From: Oceanicola sp. D3
Lineage (GTDB): Bacteria; Pseudomonadota; Alphaproteobacteria; Rhodobacterales; Rhodobacteraceae
Assembly (NCBI RefSeq): GCF_006351965.1
Contig: NZ_CP040932.1
Coordinates: forward strand, 3,162,001-3,226,000
Length of the DNA stretch: 64,000 bases
Direction of reading: 5' to 3'
The notes beneath the pieces were generated by a model. It saw only the letters and a list, made by a program, of their open reading frames with translations. It was not told the origin of the DNA and searched no databases. The position numbers and the translations under genes were made by a program. Positions 40,924 through 49,468 of this stretch are shown in pieces. Position 1 is the stretch's first letter. Each line of letters begins with the position of its first letter.

Positions 40924-42183
40924 ATGACGGATGACAACGCGCGCGGCCTTCTGCAGAAAATGCTGGAGGCCGCGATCGGCGCGGCAGACCCTGCACGGGT
41001 GCTCGCGCCCCACCTCCCCCAAAAACCAGACGGGCGCTGCATCGTGGTTGGCGGTGGCAAGTCTGCCGCCTCGATGGCACGGGCGGTCGAGCTGGCTTGG
41101 CCCGATGTCGACCTCTCCGGCATCGTCGTTACCCGCTACGGTCACGCCGTACCGACAGACAGGACCACCGTGCGCGAAGCCGCGCACCCGGTTCCCGACG
41201 CAGCAGCGCAGGCGGCAACGCTTGAGGTGATGGAAGCCGCCGCCAGCGCCGGGCCCGATGATCTGGTGCTCGCGCTGCTCTCCGGCGGCGGCTCTGCGCT
41301 GCTCACCCTGCCAAGACCGCCGCTGACGCTGGATGACCTCATCACCGTAAACCGGCTGCTTCTGTCATCCGGCCTGTCGATCTCCGAGATGAACAAAGTG
41401 CGCCGTCGCCTTTCGCAGGTAAAGGGCGGTGGCCTTGCGCGCGCCGCCGGGCAGGCGCGGCTTGTCACCCTCGCAATCTCCGATGTGCCGGGCGATGACC
41501 CCGAGGCAATCGCTTCCGGGCCAACCGTGCCAGACCCGACAGCGCAGGAAGATCTTTCCTATCTGGTCGAAAAGCTCGGCGCCGCCCTCCCGGAAGCCGC
41601 CGCCGAGATGCTGCGCACCCCCTCCCCCAACGCGGCGAATTTTCAGCCCGACTACCGCCTCATCGCCACCCCGCAGGCCTCCCTCGACGCCGCGGCAGAG
41701 GTGGCGCGGGCGGCGGGGGTAACACCCATCCTTCTCGGCGATGCGCTGGAAGGGGAGTCGCGCGAGCTTGGCACCGTGATGGCGGGCATGGCCAAGGCCG
41801 TCGCCCGCCACGGCACGCCAGCCGCCGCACCCGCCGTGCTGATCTCCGGCGGCGAAACCACCGTAACCGTGGGTGACAGAACGCCGGGCCGGGGTGGGCG
41901 CAATACAGAGTTCCTGCTGTCCCTCGCCCTCGCGCTCGATGGCCATGCCGGCATCACCGCAGTCGCAGCCGATACCGATGGCATCGACGGAACCGAGAGC
42001 GCCGCAGGTGCCATTGTCGATGCGAGCTTCCCGAAGGAGGCAGCCCGTCTCGGAATCAACACGCGCCGGATGCTGGAGTTTCACGACAGCTTCACCGCCT
42101 TCGAGCAACTCGGCTGTCTGGTGACAACAGGGCCAACCCTGACCAATGTAAATGATTTCCGGGCGATCATGGTCCAGGGCTGA
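40924..42183 (+). CDS. ttuD: Glycerate 2-kinase of the MOFRL family (TtuD)
   Basis: A 419-aa protein of the glycerate kinase/hydroxypyruvate reductase family (GckA/TtuD). The N-terminal domain contains VVGGGKSAASMARAVE and LLSGGGSALLTLP; the middle has MNKVRRRLSQVKGGGLAR with the catalytic-type Lys; the C-terminal MOFRL motif is GRGGRNTEFLLSLALAL followed by AADTDGIDGTESAAGA. It converts glycerate to 2-phosphoglycerate, feeding lower glycolysis. Older annotations call it hydroxypyruvate reductase. It is co-transcribed with ttuC and followed by an 8-bp stem at 42240-42270. Confidence 0.9.
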   Translation: MTDDNARGLLQKMLEAAIGAADPARVLAPHLPQKPDGRCIVVGGGKSAASMARAVELAWPDVDLSGIVVTRYGHAVPTDRTTVREAAHPVPDAAAQAATLEVMEAAASAGPDDLVLALLSGGGSALLTLPRPPLTLDDLITVNRLLLSSGLSISEMNKVRRRLSQVKGGGLARAAGQARLVTLAISDVPGDDPEAIASGPTVPDPTAQEDLSYLVEKLGAALPEAAAEMLRTPSPNAANFQPDYRLIATPQASLDAAAEVARAAGVTPILLGDALEGESRELGTVMAGMAKAVARHGTPAAAPAVLISGGETTVTVGDRTPGRGGRNTEFLLSLALALDGHAGITAVAADTDGIDGTESAAGAIVDASFPKEAARLGINTRRMLEFHDSFTAFEQLGCLVTTGPTLTNVNDFRAIMVQG

Positions 42184-42239
42184 GCGCACCCTCGGCACCG
42201 CTTTGGCCCCTGTCCCTACTGGCCCCTCGTAAGGGCACA

Positions 42240-42270
42240 AGCGCGGCATCCGTTCAATGGGCGCCGCGCT
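42240..42270 (+). terminator. Hairpin between convergent ttuD and TIM-barrel isomerase gene
   Basis: AGCGCGGC (42240-42247) pairs with GCCGCGCT (42263-42270) around a 15-nt loop. It lies after the ttuD stop (42183) and before the stop of the minus-strand isomerase gene (42285). The following bases, CCTCATTTCA, are only weakly T-rich. Confidence 0.45.
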
Positions 42271-42284
42271 CCTCATTTCAAAGC

Positions 42285-43064
42285 CTAGAGCGTAAACGCC
42301 GCCCGGAAAGCCTCCAACGCGGCAACCTCGTCGCCCTGCGCGAAGGCTTCCATGCCAACCGGGCCGGAATAGCCCATCTTGGAAAGCGCCTGCGCCACAC
42401 CGGCGTAGTTGATCTCGCCCGTGCCCGGCTCGCACCGGCCCGGGTTGTCGGCCACCTGCACCTCGCCAACCCACGGCAGACACTTCTCGCACCAGCGGAC
42501 CAGATCCCCTTCGCCAATCTGCGTGTGGTAGAGATCGAGGTTGATACGCAGCTGTGGCCGGTCAACTGACGATACGAGGGCCAGCACATCTTCGGTCGAG
42601 CCGAAGGGGCAGCCGGGGTGATCGAGCAGGTTGAGGTTTTCCAGCGTGAAAACAACGCCTTCTTCCTCAGCCAGATCGCAGATGCGGTTGAGCGTGTCGC
42701 GCGCCTTCAGCCACATCGCACCCGGCGTTACATCATGCTGCCAGATCGGAATGCCACCATCGCCAAGGCCGGTGCCGTGCAGGTTCAGCCGGTCCACGCC
42801 AAGCCGCTTGCCAACCTGCGCCGTCTCCCGCGCCGACTTCAGCAGCATCTCGGCGCCCTCGTCATCGGCCAGGCGGCCTTCAAGGTAGCCGTTCATGATG
42901 GTGAAGTTCGCGCCGGTCTTTTCCAGCGCGTCCAAGTCCCACTCCGGCCAGTTCCAGAGACCAACGCCAAAGCCCATCTCGTGCAGCTTCGCCGCGCGCC
43001 ATGCAATCGGCTGGTCCTGCCAGAGCATTTCGGCGCAGGCGGCGAGTTGAAAGGGTGCAGTCAT
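42285..43064 (-). CDS. TIM-barrel sugar isomerase/epimerase, hydroxypyruvate isomerase-like
   Basis: A 260-aa protein of the xylose isomerase-like TIM-barrel (AP endonuclease 2) superfamily. The pattern resembles hydroxypyruvate isomerase (Hyi/OtnI): AACAEMLWQD at the start, LNLHGTGLG, VVFTLENLNLLDHPG with a metal-ligand Glu, INLDLYHTQIGEGD with Asp and His ligands, and VGMEAFAQG at the end. It is the last gene of the iol operon; its ATG at 43064 is 1 bp after the iolB stop. It could act on inosose or a keto-sugar intermediate (IolI-like) or on hydroxypyruvate. The exact reaction is open. Confidence 0.78.
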   Translation of the reverse strand: MTAPFQLAACAEMLWQDQPIAWRAAKLHEMGFGVGLWNWPEWDLDALEKTGANFTIMNGYLEGRLADDEGAEMLLKSARETAQVGKRLGVDRLNLHGTGLGDGGIPIWQHDVTPGAMWLKARDTLNRICDLAEEEGVVFTLENLNLLDHPGCPFGSTEDVLALVSSVDRPQLRINLDLYHTQIGEGDLVRWCEKCLPWVGEVQVADNPGRCEPGTGEINYAGVAQALSKMGYSGPVGMEAFAQGDEVAALEAFRAAFTL

Positions 43065-43065
43065 A

Positions 43066-43872
43066 TCAGGCGTCCCGCTCCATGATCCATTGAACCGGCG
43101 GCGCAGGAACAAAACGCCACTTGCGCAGGGGGCCGGCCATTACGTTGAGGTAGTACATTTCAAATCCGTAGGGCGCACCGCAGGGGTGGTGGCCACGGGG
43201 CACCAGCACCACGTCGCCGTCGCTGACGGCCATGGTTTCATCCAACTGCCCGTCATCGGTGTAGACCCGCTGGATACCAAAGCCATCGGCGGGGTTCAGG
43301 CGGTGGTAGTAGGTCTCTTCGAGATAGGTGATGCGCGGGTAGTCGTCTTCATCATGGCGGTGGCTGGGGTAGGAAGACCAGTGGCCCGCCGGGGTGAAGA
43401 CCTCGGTCACGAGAAGCGAGTCGCAATAGTCCTCGTTCTCCATCGCGATGTTGTTGATGTGGCGGGTGTTTGTGCCCTTGCCGCGCGTGGCGAGGGTGAT
43501 CCCATCGGGGCCAATACGCCGCGCCTCATGCCCGCCGAGACCGGGGGCCGAGCAAACAGCCAGCACGCAATCGGTTTCGGCCACGGCCTCCCATTCGGAG
43601 CCATTGGGCAGGTAGAGGCAGTGGGGCGGGGTCTTCTCGAACACGTCCATCCGCTCGCCCAGCACGCCCCAATCCTGCCCGGCACCCGTGATCTTGGCCT
43701 TGCCCTCGACCATAACGAGGATCACCTCGCGGTCGCCTGTCACCTCGGCGGCCTTGTCGCCCGCCTTCAGCCGATAGAGCGAAAAGCCGACATAGCGCCA
43801 ACCGGCGCTTTCCGGGGTGATCTGGTGCACCTTGCCGCGTGTGCCAAAGGGTTTTCTCAGAAGGTCAGCCAT
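43066..43872 (-). CDS. iolB: 5-deoxy-glucuronate isomerase
   Basis: A 268-aa bicupin protein. IolB isomerises 5-deoxy-D-glucuronate to 2-deoxy-5-keto-gluconate in myo-inositol breakdown. The family phrases VGFSLYRLKAGDKAAEVTGDREVILVMVEG, PSHRHDEDDYP (metal-binding His/Asp cluster) and VLVPRGHHPCGAPYGFEMYYLNVMAGP are present. It lies 5 bp after iolE in the operon. Confidence 0.95.
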   Translation of the reverse strand: MADLLRKPFGTRGKVHQITPESAGWRYVGFSLYRLKAGDKAAEVTGDREVILVMVEGKAKITGAGQDWGVLGERMDVFEKTPPHCLYLPNGSEWEAVAETDCVLAVCSAPGLGGHEARRIGPDGITLATRGKGTNTRHINNIAMENEDYCDSLLVTEVFTPAGHWSSYPSHRHDEDDYPRITYLEETYYHRLNPADGFGIQRVYTDDGQLDETMAVSDGDVVLVPRGHHPCGAPYGFEMYYLNVMAGPLRKWRFVPAPPVQWIMERDA

Positions 43873-43877
43873 AGTCT

Positions 43878-44783
43878 CTACTTCTCGATTGCAAGGCCGG
43901 AGCGGCCGCAGATTTCGGTGATGTGGTCAAAGCCGATCTTGGAATACTCGAAGGGCGGCGCCTTCGCCGGATCCTGCTCTGCCTCGACGACGATCCAGCC
44001 GTCATAGTCCATCGCCTTGAGCTTGTCGGTGATGGCCTGAAAGTCGATGCAGCCTTCCGGATCGCCGGGCACCGAGTAAACCCCGGCGGCGACCCCATCA
44101 AGAAAGCTCTTGTCTTCGCCGTTGACCCAATCAAGCACCGGCTGGCGCACATCCTTGAAGTGAACGTGATGCACGCGGTGGCCCCACTTGTCCAAAACGG
44201 CCAGCGGGTCGGCGCCCGCAAAGTGCAGGTGCCCGGTGTCATAGAGCAGCGTCAGGTCGTCACTCGAGCCTTCCATCAGCCAGTCAATGTCTTCGGCGTC
44301 CTGCACCATCGCACCCATGTGGTGGTGATAGCTCAGGTCCACACCCTCGCCGCGCGCCCATTTCGCCACTTCCGAGAGCTTCGCGCCATAGGCCATCACC
44401 TCCTCGCGGCTCAGCTTGGGGCGCTGGCTGACGGGGGTGTTGATCATGCCCTGAATGGTGTTGGAGCACTCCGCGTACACGATGCAGGGGGCCTTCAGGG
44501 CGGCGAACTGCTGCACCTGTTGGCGGATCGCGGCCTGCTCTTCTTCAACCGTCGTCACCAGCAGGTTGCCAGAGCACCAGCCACCGCACAGCGACACACC
44601 ATAGCGCTCCAGATATTCGCGCAGGCCCTCGGTATCGGCCGGCATCCGGCGGCCGCGTTCAACGCCCGAGTAGCCGATCTTCGCGGCATCCTCCATCGCG
44701 CCTTCGGTGGTGTAATCCTTGGTCAGCTCCGGCAGGTCGTCGTTCTGCCAGGCGATCAGGGAAATGCCGATCTTCACAGCCAT
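43878..44783 (-). CDS. iolE: Inosose dehydratase
   Basis: A 301-aa TIM-barrel metalloenzyme that dehydrates scyllo-inosose to the trihydroxycyclohexanedione used by IolD. IGISLIAWQNDDLPEL, GYSGVERGRRMP, SYHHHMGAMVQ (metal-site His) and LLYDTGHLHFAGADP (Asp/His ligands) are typical IolE segments. The start is the ATG at 44783, which overlaps the iolD stop by one base (TGATG). The longer in-frame extension over iolD is not credible. Confidence 0.95.
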   Translation of the reverse strand: MAVKIGISLIAWQNDDLPELTKDYTTEGAMEDAAKIGYSGVERGRRMPADTEGLREYLERYGVSLCGGWCSGNLLVTTVEEEQAAIRQQVQQFAALKAPCIVYAECSNTIQGMINTPVSQRPKLSREEVMAYGAKLSEVAKWARGEGVDLSYHHHMGAMVQDAEDIDWLMEGSSDDLTLLYDTGHLHFAGADPLAVLDKWGHRVHHVHFKDVRQPVLDWVNGEDKSFLDGVAAGVYSVPGDPEGCIDFQAITDKLKAMDYDGWIVVEAEQDPAKAPPFEYSKIGFDHITEICGRSGLAIEK

Positions 44784-46615
44784 CAGTCTGCCCTTTGCTG
44801 CTTTTTCTTGGTTTCGTACTTCGCCCGCGCGGCCTTCACCTCCGCGCGTTCGCTGACTTCCGGCACGCCCACGTCCCACCAGGTGCCACCCGGCTCCGTG
44901 CTCGCGTAGGGATCGGTATCAATGACGATCACATAAGGCCCCTTGGCCCCTGCCCGCTTGGCCAGCGCCTCTTCCAGCTCGGCAATCGAGCTGACCTTGA
45001 GGCTCGTCGCCCCCATGGCCTCGGCATGCTTGGCAAAGTCGATGGCCGAGTTCTCGCCACCGATCGAGTGATCGAGCAGGTTGTTAAACTCCGCCCCGCC
45101 GGTGCTCATCTGCAGCCGGTTGATGCAGCCATAGCCCCGGTTGTCGGTGACCACGACGGTGAAGGGAATGCTCATCATCGCCGCTGTCGCCATTTCCGAG
45201 TTGGCCATCATGTAGGTGCCGTCACCGGTAAAGCAGATCACGTCGCGCTCCGGCTGGGCCATCTTGATCCCCATGGCCCCGGCAATCTCGTAGCCCATGC
45301 AGCTAAAGCCGTATTCCATGTGGTAGGAGCCGGGCTTGCCCGCCTTCCACAGCTTGTGCAGTTCGCCCGGCATGGTGCCAGCGGCGCACATCACCACGGT
45401 CTCTTCATTTGCGGCCCGTTGCACCGCGCCGATCACCTGCATGTCGCTGGGCAGTTGGTTGCTGTCTTCAGGCGCATCGGTCAGCGGGTCGACCTTGCCA
45501 AACCAATCCGGCTTCAGCCCCTCCGTCTTGCCGGGCGCAACAAAGCCTTCCAGCGCGTCGCCCAATTCCCCGAGGCCAACCAGAGCATCCGATTGCAGCG
45601 GCGCGGCGCCGTGCTTCATGGCGTCATAAGCCGCCACGTTGAGCGAGATCAGCTTGCGCTCGGGGTTGGCAAACAGCCCCCACGAGCCGGTGGTGAAATC
45701 CTGAAAGCGGGTGCCAACGCCAATCACCACATCCGCCTCCGCGCAGACAGTGTTGGCCGGCTCGCCGCCGGTCACGCCGATGGGGCCGAGGTTGAGCGCG
45801 TGATCCCACGGCAGCGCCGATTTTCCCGCCTGCGTTTCGGTCACCGGAATGTTGTGCGCCTCGGCAAAACTGGCCAGCGCCTCGGTCGCGCCGCTGTAAT
45901 GCACCCCGCCCCCGGCCACGATCACCGGGCGCTTCGCGGCGCGGATCAGCTCCGCAATATCGGCCAGTTCCCCCTCGTCGGGGCGGATCCGGCGCTGCCG
46001 CCAAACCTGCGGCTCAAAGAAGCTCACCGGGTAGTCATAGGCCTCGGCTTGCACATCCTGGCAGAACGACAGGCACACCGGGCCGCATTCCGCCGGGTCG
46101 GTCATGATGCGGAAGGCCCTTGGCAGGGCGGTCAGCAACTGCTCGGGCCGCATGATGCGGTCAAAATAGCGGGTCACCGGCTTGAAGGCGTCATTCACGG
46201 TCACAGTGCCGTCGCCCCAGTCTTCAACCTGTTGCAGCACCGGGTCGGGGCCACGGTCGGCGAACACATCGCCGGGGATCAGCAACACCGGCAGGCGGTT
46301 CACATGGGCCAGCGCCGCCGCTGTCACCATGTTGGCCGCACCGGGGCCGATGGAGGAGGTCACCGCCATGGCCTTGCGCCGCCCCAACTGCTTTGCGTAG
46401 GCGATGGCAGCATGGGCCATGGTCTGCTCGTTGTGGCCGCGCCATGTCGGGAAGGCGTCCTTGGCGGCATGCAGCGCCTCGCCAATGCCGGCCACGTTGC
46501 CGTGCCCGAAGATCGCCCAGCACCCTTCGATGAACCGTTCGCCATCGTCATTCTGCTGCGCCGCGATATAGCGCACCATGGCTTGCGCGGCTGTCAGTCG
46601 GATTGTCTTGCTCAT
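44783..46615 (-). CDS. iolD: 3D-(3,5/4)-trihydroxycyclohexane-1,2-dione acylhydrolase
   Basis: A 610-aa thiamine-diphosphate enzyme with the three-domain layout of its family: N-terminal pyrimidine-binding domain (ATSSIGPGAANMVTAAALAHVNRLPVLLIPGD), central domain (PVIVAGGGVHYSGA), and C-terminal ThDP domain with the metal-binding GDGTYMM motif. IolD opens the ring of the diketone made by IolE to 5-deoxy-glucuronate. GGAGTG at the end of iolC serves as its ribosome site, with a 4-bp gap between the genes. Confidence 0.95.
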   Translation of the reverse strand: MSKTIRLTAAQAMVRYIAAQQNDDGERFIEGCWAIFGHGNVAGIGEALHAAKDAFPTWRGHNEQTMAHAAIAYAKQLGRRKAMAVTSSIGPGAANMVTAAALAHVNRLPVLLIPGDVFADRGPDPVLQQVEDWGDGTVTVNDAFKPVTRYFDRIMRPEQLLTALPRAFRIMTDPAECGPVCLSFCQDVQAEAYDYPVSFFEPQVWRQRRIRPDEGELADIAELIRAAKRPVIVAGGGVHYSGATEALASFAEAHNIPVTETQAGKSALPWDHALNLGPIGVTGGEPANTVCAEADVVIGVGTRFQDFTTGSWGLFANPERKLISLNVAAYDAMKHGAAPLQSDALVGLGELGDALEGFVAPGKTEGLKPDWFGKVDPLTDAPEDSNQLPSDMQVIGAVQRAANEETVVMCAAGTMPGELHKLWKAGKPGSYHMEYGFSCMGYEIAGAMGIKMAQPERDVICFTGDGTYMMANSEMATAAMMSIPFTVVVTDNRGYGCINRLQMSTGGAEFNNLLDHSIGGENSAIDFAKHAEAMGATSLKVSSIAELEEALAKRAGAKGPYVIVIDTDPYASTEPGGTWWDVGVPEVSERAEVKAARAKYETKKKQQRAD

Positions 46616-46619
46616 TGCA

Positions 46620-48530
46620 TCACTCCGAGTTCAGGCGGGCATCGGCCCGCGCCTTGTCCCAAATTTTACACAGGCGGGTGTAGTTCGTGGTCATCTCTTC
46701 GATGGCCTCACCATCGGTGATGCTGCCCGCCAGCCAAGCCCGCGCCGCATCACCAAAGATCGTGCGCCCCACCGCAAACCCCTTCACCAGAGGCTGCTTG
46801 GCTGCCAGCTCAAAGCTCGCCGCCAATTCCGCTTCGGGCGCGTCCAAGCCAAGCACCACGATACCCCGGGTGTTCGGGTCGTTCCGCTCGATGGCCTGCA
46901 CGGCGTTGTGCCATGCGGCTTCGGTCTTGAACGGCTCCAGCTTCCACCAATCGGGGTAAACACCCACATCATAGAACCACTGAATGAGGGTTGCCGATGT
47001 TTCGTCATCCACCGGGCCAACCTTCGACGGGATGATTTCCAGCAAAAATTCCAGCCCGTTGCGCCTTGCAGCGGTGAACAGGCGCTTCACGCGCGTAAGG
47101 TGTTTTTCCTTCATCTCGGCATCATCATCCGGATGCACAAAGACCAGAAGTTTCACCACGTTCTCCCGCGCCCACTCGCGCAGACGGCCCAGGTCTTCGC
47201 CCAGTTCCGGCTCAAACTCGATGGGCCGCGACCCCGGCAGCTCGGTTGGCCGGCCAATCCACAACCCGGAGCCGGTGGCCTTGTGCAGCGCAGAGCGCCC
47301 GATGCGGTTGTCGCACAAAATGCCAAAGCCCGGTTGCCCGTCCTGCACCTTCAGCGCCGCCTCAAGGCACAGCTCCTTGAAGGCCGAGCCCTTGTCGAGC
47401 GTGTAGCCTTCCATCTCTTCCAACTGCAGCCGGTGATCGAAGGCAAAGGTCTTGACCGACGACCAGTCGCCATGCCGGTTGGTGGCCCAATGCACCTGCT
47501 CCAGCTGCACATCATTGCGCAGGTCAGGCCGCTTGATCCCGCGCTCAAAGAAAAACTGAAGCTCTTCCCAGCTCGGATAGGCCGGGGTGCAACCGTGGCG
47601 GCTCACCGCGAAAGCGCCGCAGGCGTTGGCGTATTTCAGCGCTGTCGGCCAATCTTCACCATCCAGCCAGCCCTTCAGCAGGCCAGACATGAAGCCATCA
47701 CCCGCCCCAAGCACGTTGAACACTTCAATCGGAAAGCCGGGGCCCGCTTCGCCGTCATCAAGGCTGTTCGGCACCTCGCCGGTAAAGGCCACAGCGCCCG
47801 CCGCGCCGCGCTTGCACACCAGCGTGGCCTTGGACACCGCGCGCACCGCCCGCAGCGCCTCGATCGTATCGGTCGAGCCGCCCGCGATATGGAATTCTTC
47901 TTCGGTGCCGACGATCAGGTCAAACAGGTGCAGGCTCGTCTGCAACTTCGCCGTCACCGCCTCGCTCTCCACAAAGCGGCTCTCGCCGTCGCCATGCCCG
48001 GCCACGCCCCAGAGGTTCGGGCGATAGTCGATATCAAGCGCGGTCTGCCGCCCGGCCTCCCGGGCAATCTCCAGCGCCTTGATCGTCGCCGCCTCCACCT
48101 GCGGGTGGCTCAAATGCGTGCCGGTCGCCACAACGGCCCGGGCGCGCTTGATGAACTCCGGGTCGATGTCATCGACGGTCAGCCCCATGTCGGCGCAGTT
48201 CTCGCGGTAGAAGATCAGCGGAAACTGCTCTTGGTCGCGGATGCCCAGAAGCACCAGTGCCGTCAGCCGGTCCGGGTCCGTCTTCACCCCATCTGTGTTG
48301 ACGCCCTCACGCTCCAACTGCTCGCGGATGAAGCGGCCCATGTGCTCGTCGCCCACGCCGGTGATGACCGCCGATTTCAGGCCAAGCCGCGCGGTGCCGC
48401 AGGCGATGTTGGTGGGGGAGCCGCCGATATACTTGTCGAACGAGCCCATATCCTCCAGCCGCCCGCCAATCTGGGCTCCATAGAGATCCACCGAGGATCG
48501 GCCAATCGTGATAAGATCGAGTTTCGACAT
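46620..48530 (-). CDS. iolC: 5-dehydro-2-deoxygluconokinase fused to a DUF2090 aldolase-like domain
   Basis: A 636-aa two-domain protein. Residues about 1-320 form a PfkB-type kinase (DLITIGRSSVDLYGAQIGG; FNVLGAGDGFMSG with the catalytic Asp). Residues about 325-636 form a DUF2090 domain (QVHWATNRHGDWSSVKTFAFDHRLQLEEM; GLWIGRPTELPGS; FAVGRTIFGDAARAWLAG), related to class I aldolases. This fusion is known in proteobacteria and may combine phosphorylation of 2-deoxy-5-keto-gluconate with the next cleavage step, normally IolJ, which would explain the absence of iolJ here. The gap before it (from the ABC ATPase gene) holds two stem-loops. Confidence 0.93.
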   Translation of the reverse strand: MSKLDLITIGRSSVDLYGAQIGGRLEDMGSFDKYIGGSPTNIACGTARLGLKSAVITGVGDEHMGRFIREQLEREGVNTDGVKTDPDRLTALVLLGIRDQEQFPLIFYRENCADMGLTVDDIDPEFIKRARAVVATGTHLSHPQVEAATIKALEIAREAGRQTALDIDYRPNLWGVAGHGDGESRFVESEAVTAKLQTSLHLFDLIVGTEEEFHIAGGSTDTIEALRAVRAVSKATLVCKRGAAGAVAFTGEVPNSLDDGEAGPGFPIEVFNVLGAGDGFMSGLLKGWLDGEDWPTALKYANACGAFAVSRHGCTPAYPSWEELQFFFERGIKRPDLRNDVQLEQVHWATNRHGDWSSVKTFAFDHRLQLEEMEGYTLDKGSAFKELCLEAALKVQDGQPGFGILCDNRIGRSALHKATGSGLWIGRPTELPGSRPIEFEPELGEDLGRLREWARENVVKLLVFVHPDDDAEMKEKHLTRVKRLFTAARRNGLEFLLEIIPSKVGPVDDETSATLIQWFYDVGVYPDWWKLEPFKTEAAWHNAVQAIERNDPNTRGIVVLGLDAPEAELAASFELAAKQPLVKGFAVGRTIFGDAARAWLAGSITDGEAIEEMTTNYTRLCKIWDKARADARLNSE

Positions 48531-48563
48531 GGCAGCGCCTATCAGTTTAGTTGTTCACATCGT

Positions 48564-48632
48564 GGGGCTGGCCGAATTGCTTCCGCCAGCCCCTACACCG
48601 TTCACGACTACAGGGAGGCACGTGAACGGTGT
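48564..48632 (-). terminator. Tandem hairpins between ABC ATPase gene and iolC
   Basis: GGGGCTGGC (48564-48572) / GCCAGCCCC (48585-48593) and ACACCGTTCACG (48595-48606) / CGTGAACGGTGT (48621-48632) are both perfect stems. They fill most of the 115-bp gap after the ATPase stop (48646). No long T-run is present. They may attenuate read-through or separate the messages for transport and catabolism. Confidence 0.5.
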
Positions 48633-48645
48633 TGCTGGTTCCGTC

Positions 48646-49467
48646 TCAGATGGTCCCGCCCAGCGAGCCTTCCAGCTGGGCAAGTTCCTGACCACCGGCC
48701 ATGAGATCCTGCAGTTCTTCCGGGCTGATCTCACCACGTTTCGCCGTGCCGAGGGTCTTGCCCCGGTTAAGCACGGTAAACCTGTCGCCCACCGCCAGCG
48801 CGTGCCGGACGTTGTGGCTGATGAAGACCACACCCACACCCTGCGAGCGCACCTTGTCGATGGTCGCCAGCACGTTGGAGGTTTGCCGCACGCCAAGCGC
48901 CGAGGTCGGCTCATCGAGGATCAACACCTTGGCCCCGAAAAACACCGCGCGGGCAATGGCAACCGTTTGCCGTTCACCGCCCGACAGGGTGCCAACCGCC
49001 TGATCCGGTCCGCGCAGGTTGATACCCATCTTGCGCATCTCGGTCATGGTGATCTCGTTGGCCTTGTCCACGTCAAACCGCTTGGTCGGCCCGCGCCCCT
49101 TCGTCGGCTCGCGCCCCATGAAGAAGTTGCGTGCCACCGACATCAGCGGGATCATTGCGAGATCCTGAAACACGGTGGCAATACCGGCCTCCATTGAATC
49201 CCGCGGCGTGGAAAAGCTCATCGGCTTGCCTTCGAACAGGATTTCCCCGTGCGTTGGCTGGTGCACGCCCGACATCGTCTTGATGAAGGTCGATTTGCCG
49301 GCGCCGTTGTCGCCCAGAAGGCAGTGGCACTCACCGGGGCGGATATCAAAGCTGACACCGGCCAATGCGATGATGTTGCCAAAGTGCTTCTGGATGTCCT
49401 TCATCTGGACAATCGGAGCCTTGCTGTCGTCCACATCGCCGTGGTGGAATTTGCTGTCATCGGTCAT
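48646..49467 (-). CDS. Sugar ABC transporter ATPase (inositol importer), single domain
   Basis: A 273-aa ATPase with Walker [10 protein letters not shown], signature LSGGE (in [19 protein letters not shown]) and Walker [11 protein letters not shown]. It has one nucleotide-binding domain, like FrcA, not the two of RbsA or XylG, so it must dimerise. The start is the ATG at 49467, 1 bp after the permease stop, with GGGGGAG upstream; an in-frame start 36 bp upstream is not preferred. Its place between iolG and iolC makes myo-inositol the likely substrate. Confidence 0.9.
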   Translation of the reverse strand: MTDDSKFHHGDVDDSKAPIVQMKDIQKHFGNIIALAGVSFDIRPGECHCLLGDNGAGKSTFIKTMSGVHQPTHGEILFEGKPMSFSTPRDSMEAGIATVFQDLAMIPLMSVARNFFMGREPTKGRGPTKRFDVDKANEITMTEMRKMGINLRGPDQAVGTLSGGERQTVAIARAVFFGAKVLILDEPTSALGVRQTSNVLATIDKVRSQGVGVVFISHNVRHALAVGDRFTVLNRGKTLGTAKRGEISPEELQDLMAGGQELAQLEGSLGGTI

Positions 49468-49468
49468 A

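Noticed and set aside
44795-46720. A 641-codon open frame antisense to iolD
   Set aside because: Same effect; iolD has intact ThDP motifs and this frame shows none.
46578-48704. A 708-codon open frame antisense to iolC
   Set aside because: Complementary to a well-conserved iolC with all its motifs; its own product is Arg/His/Pro-rich without domains, an effect of GC-rich codon use.
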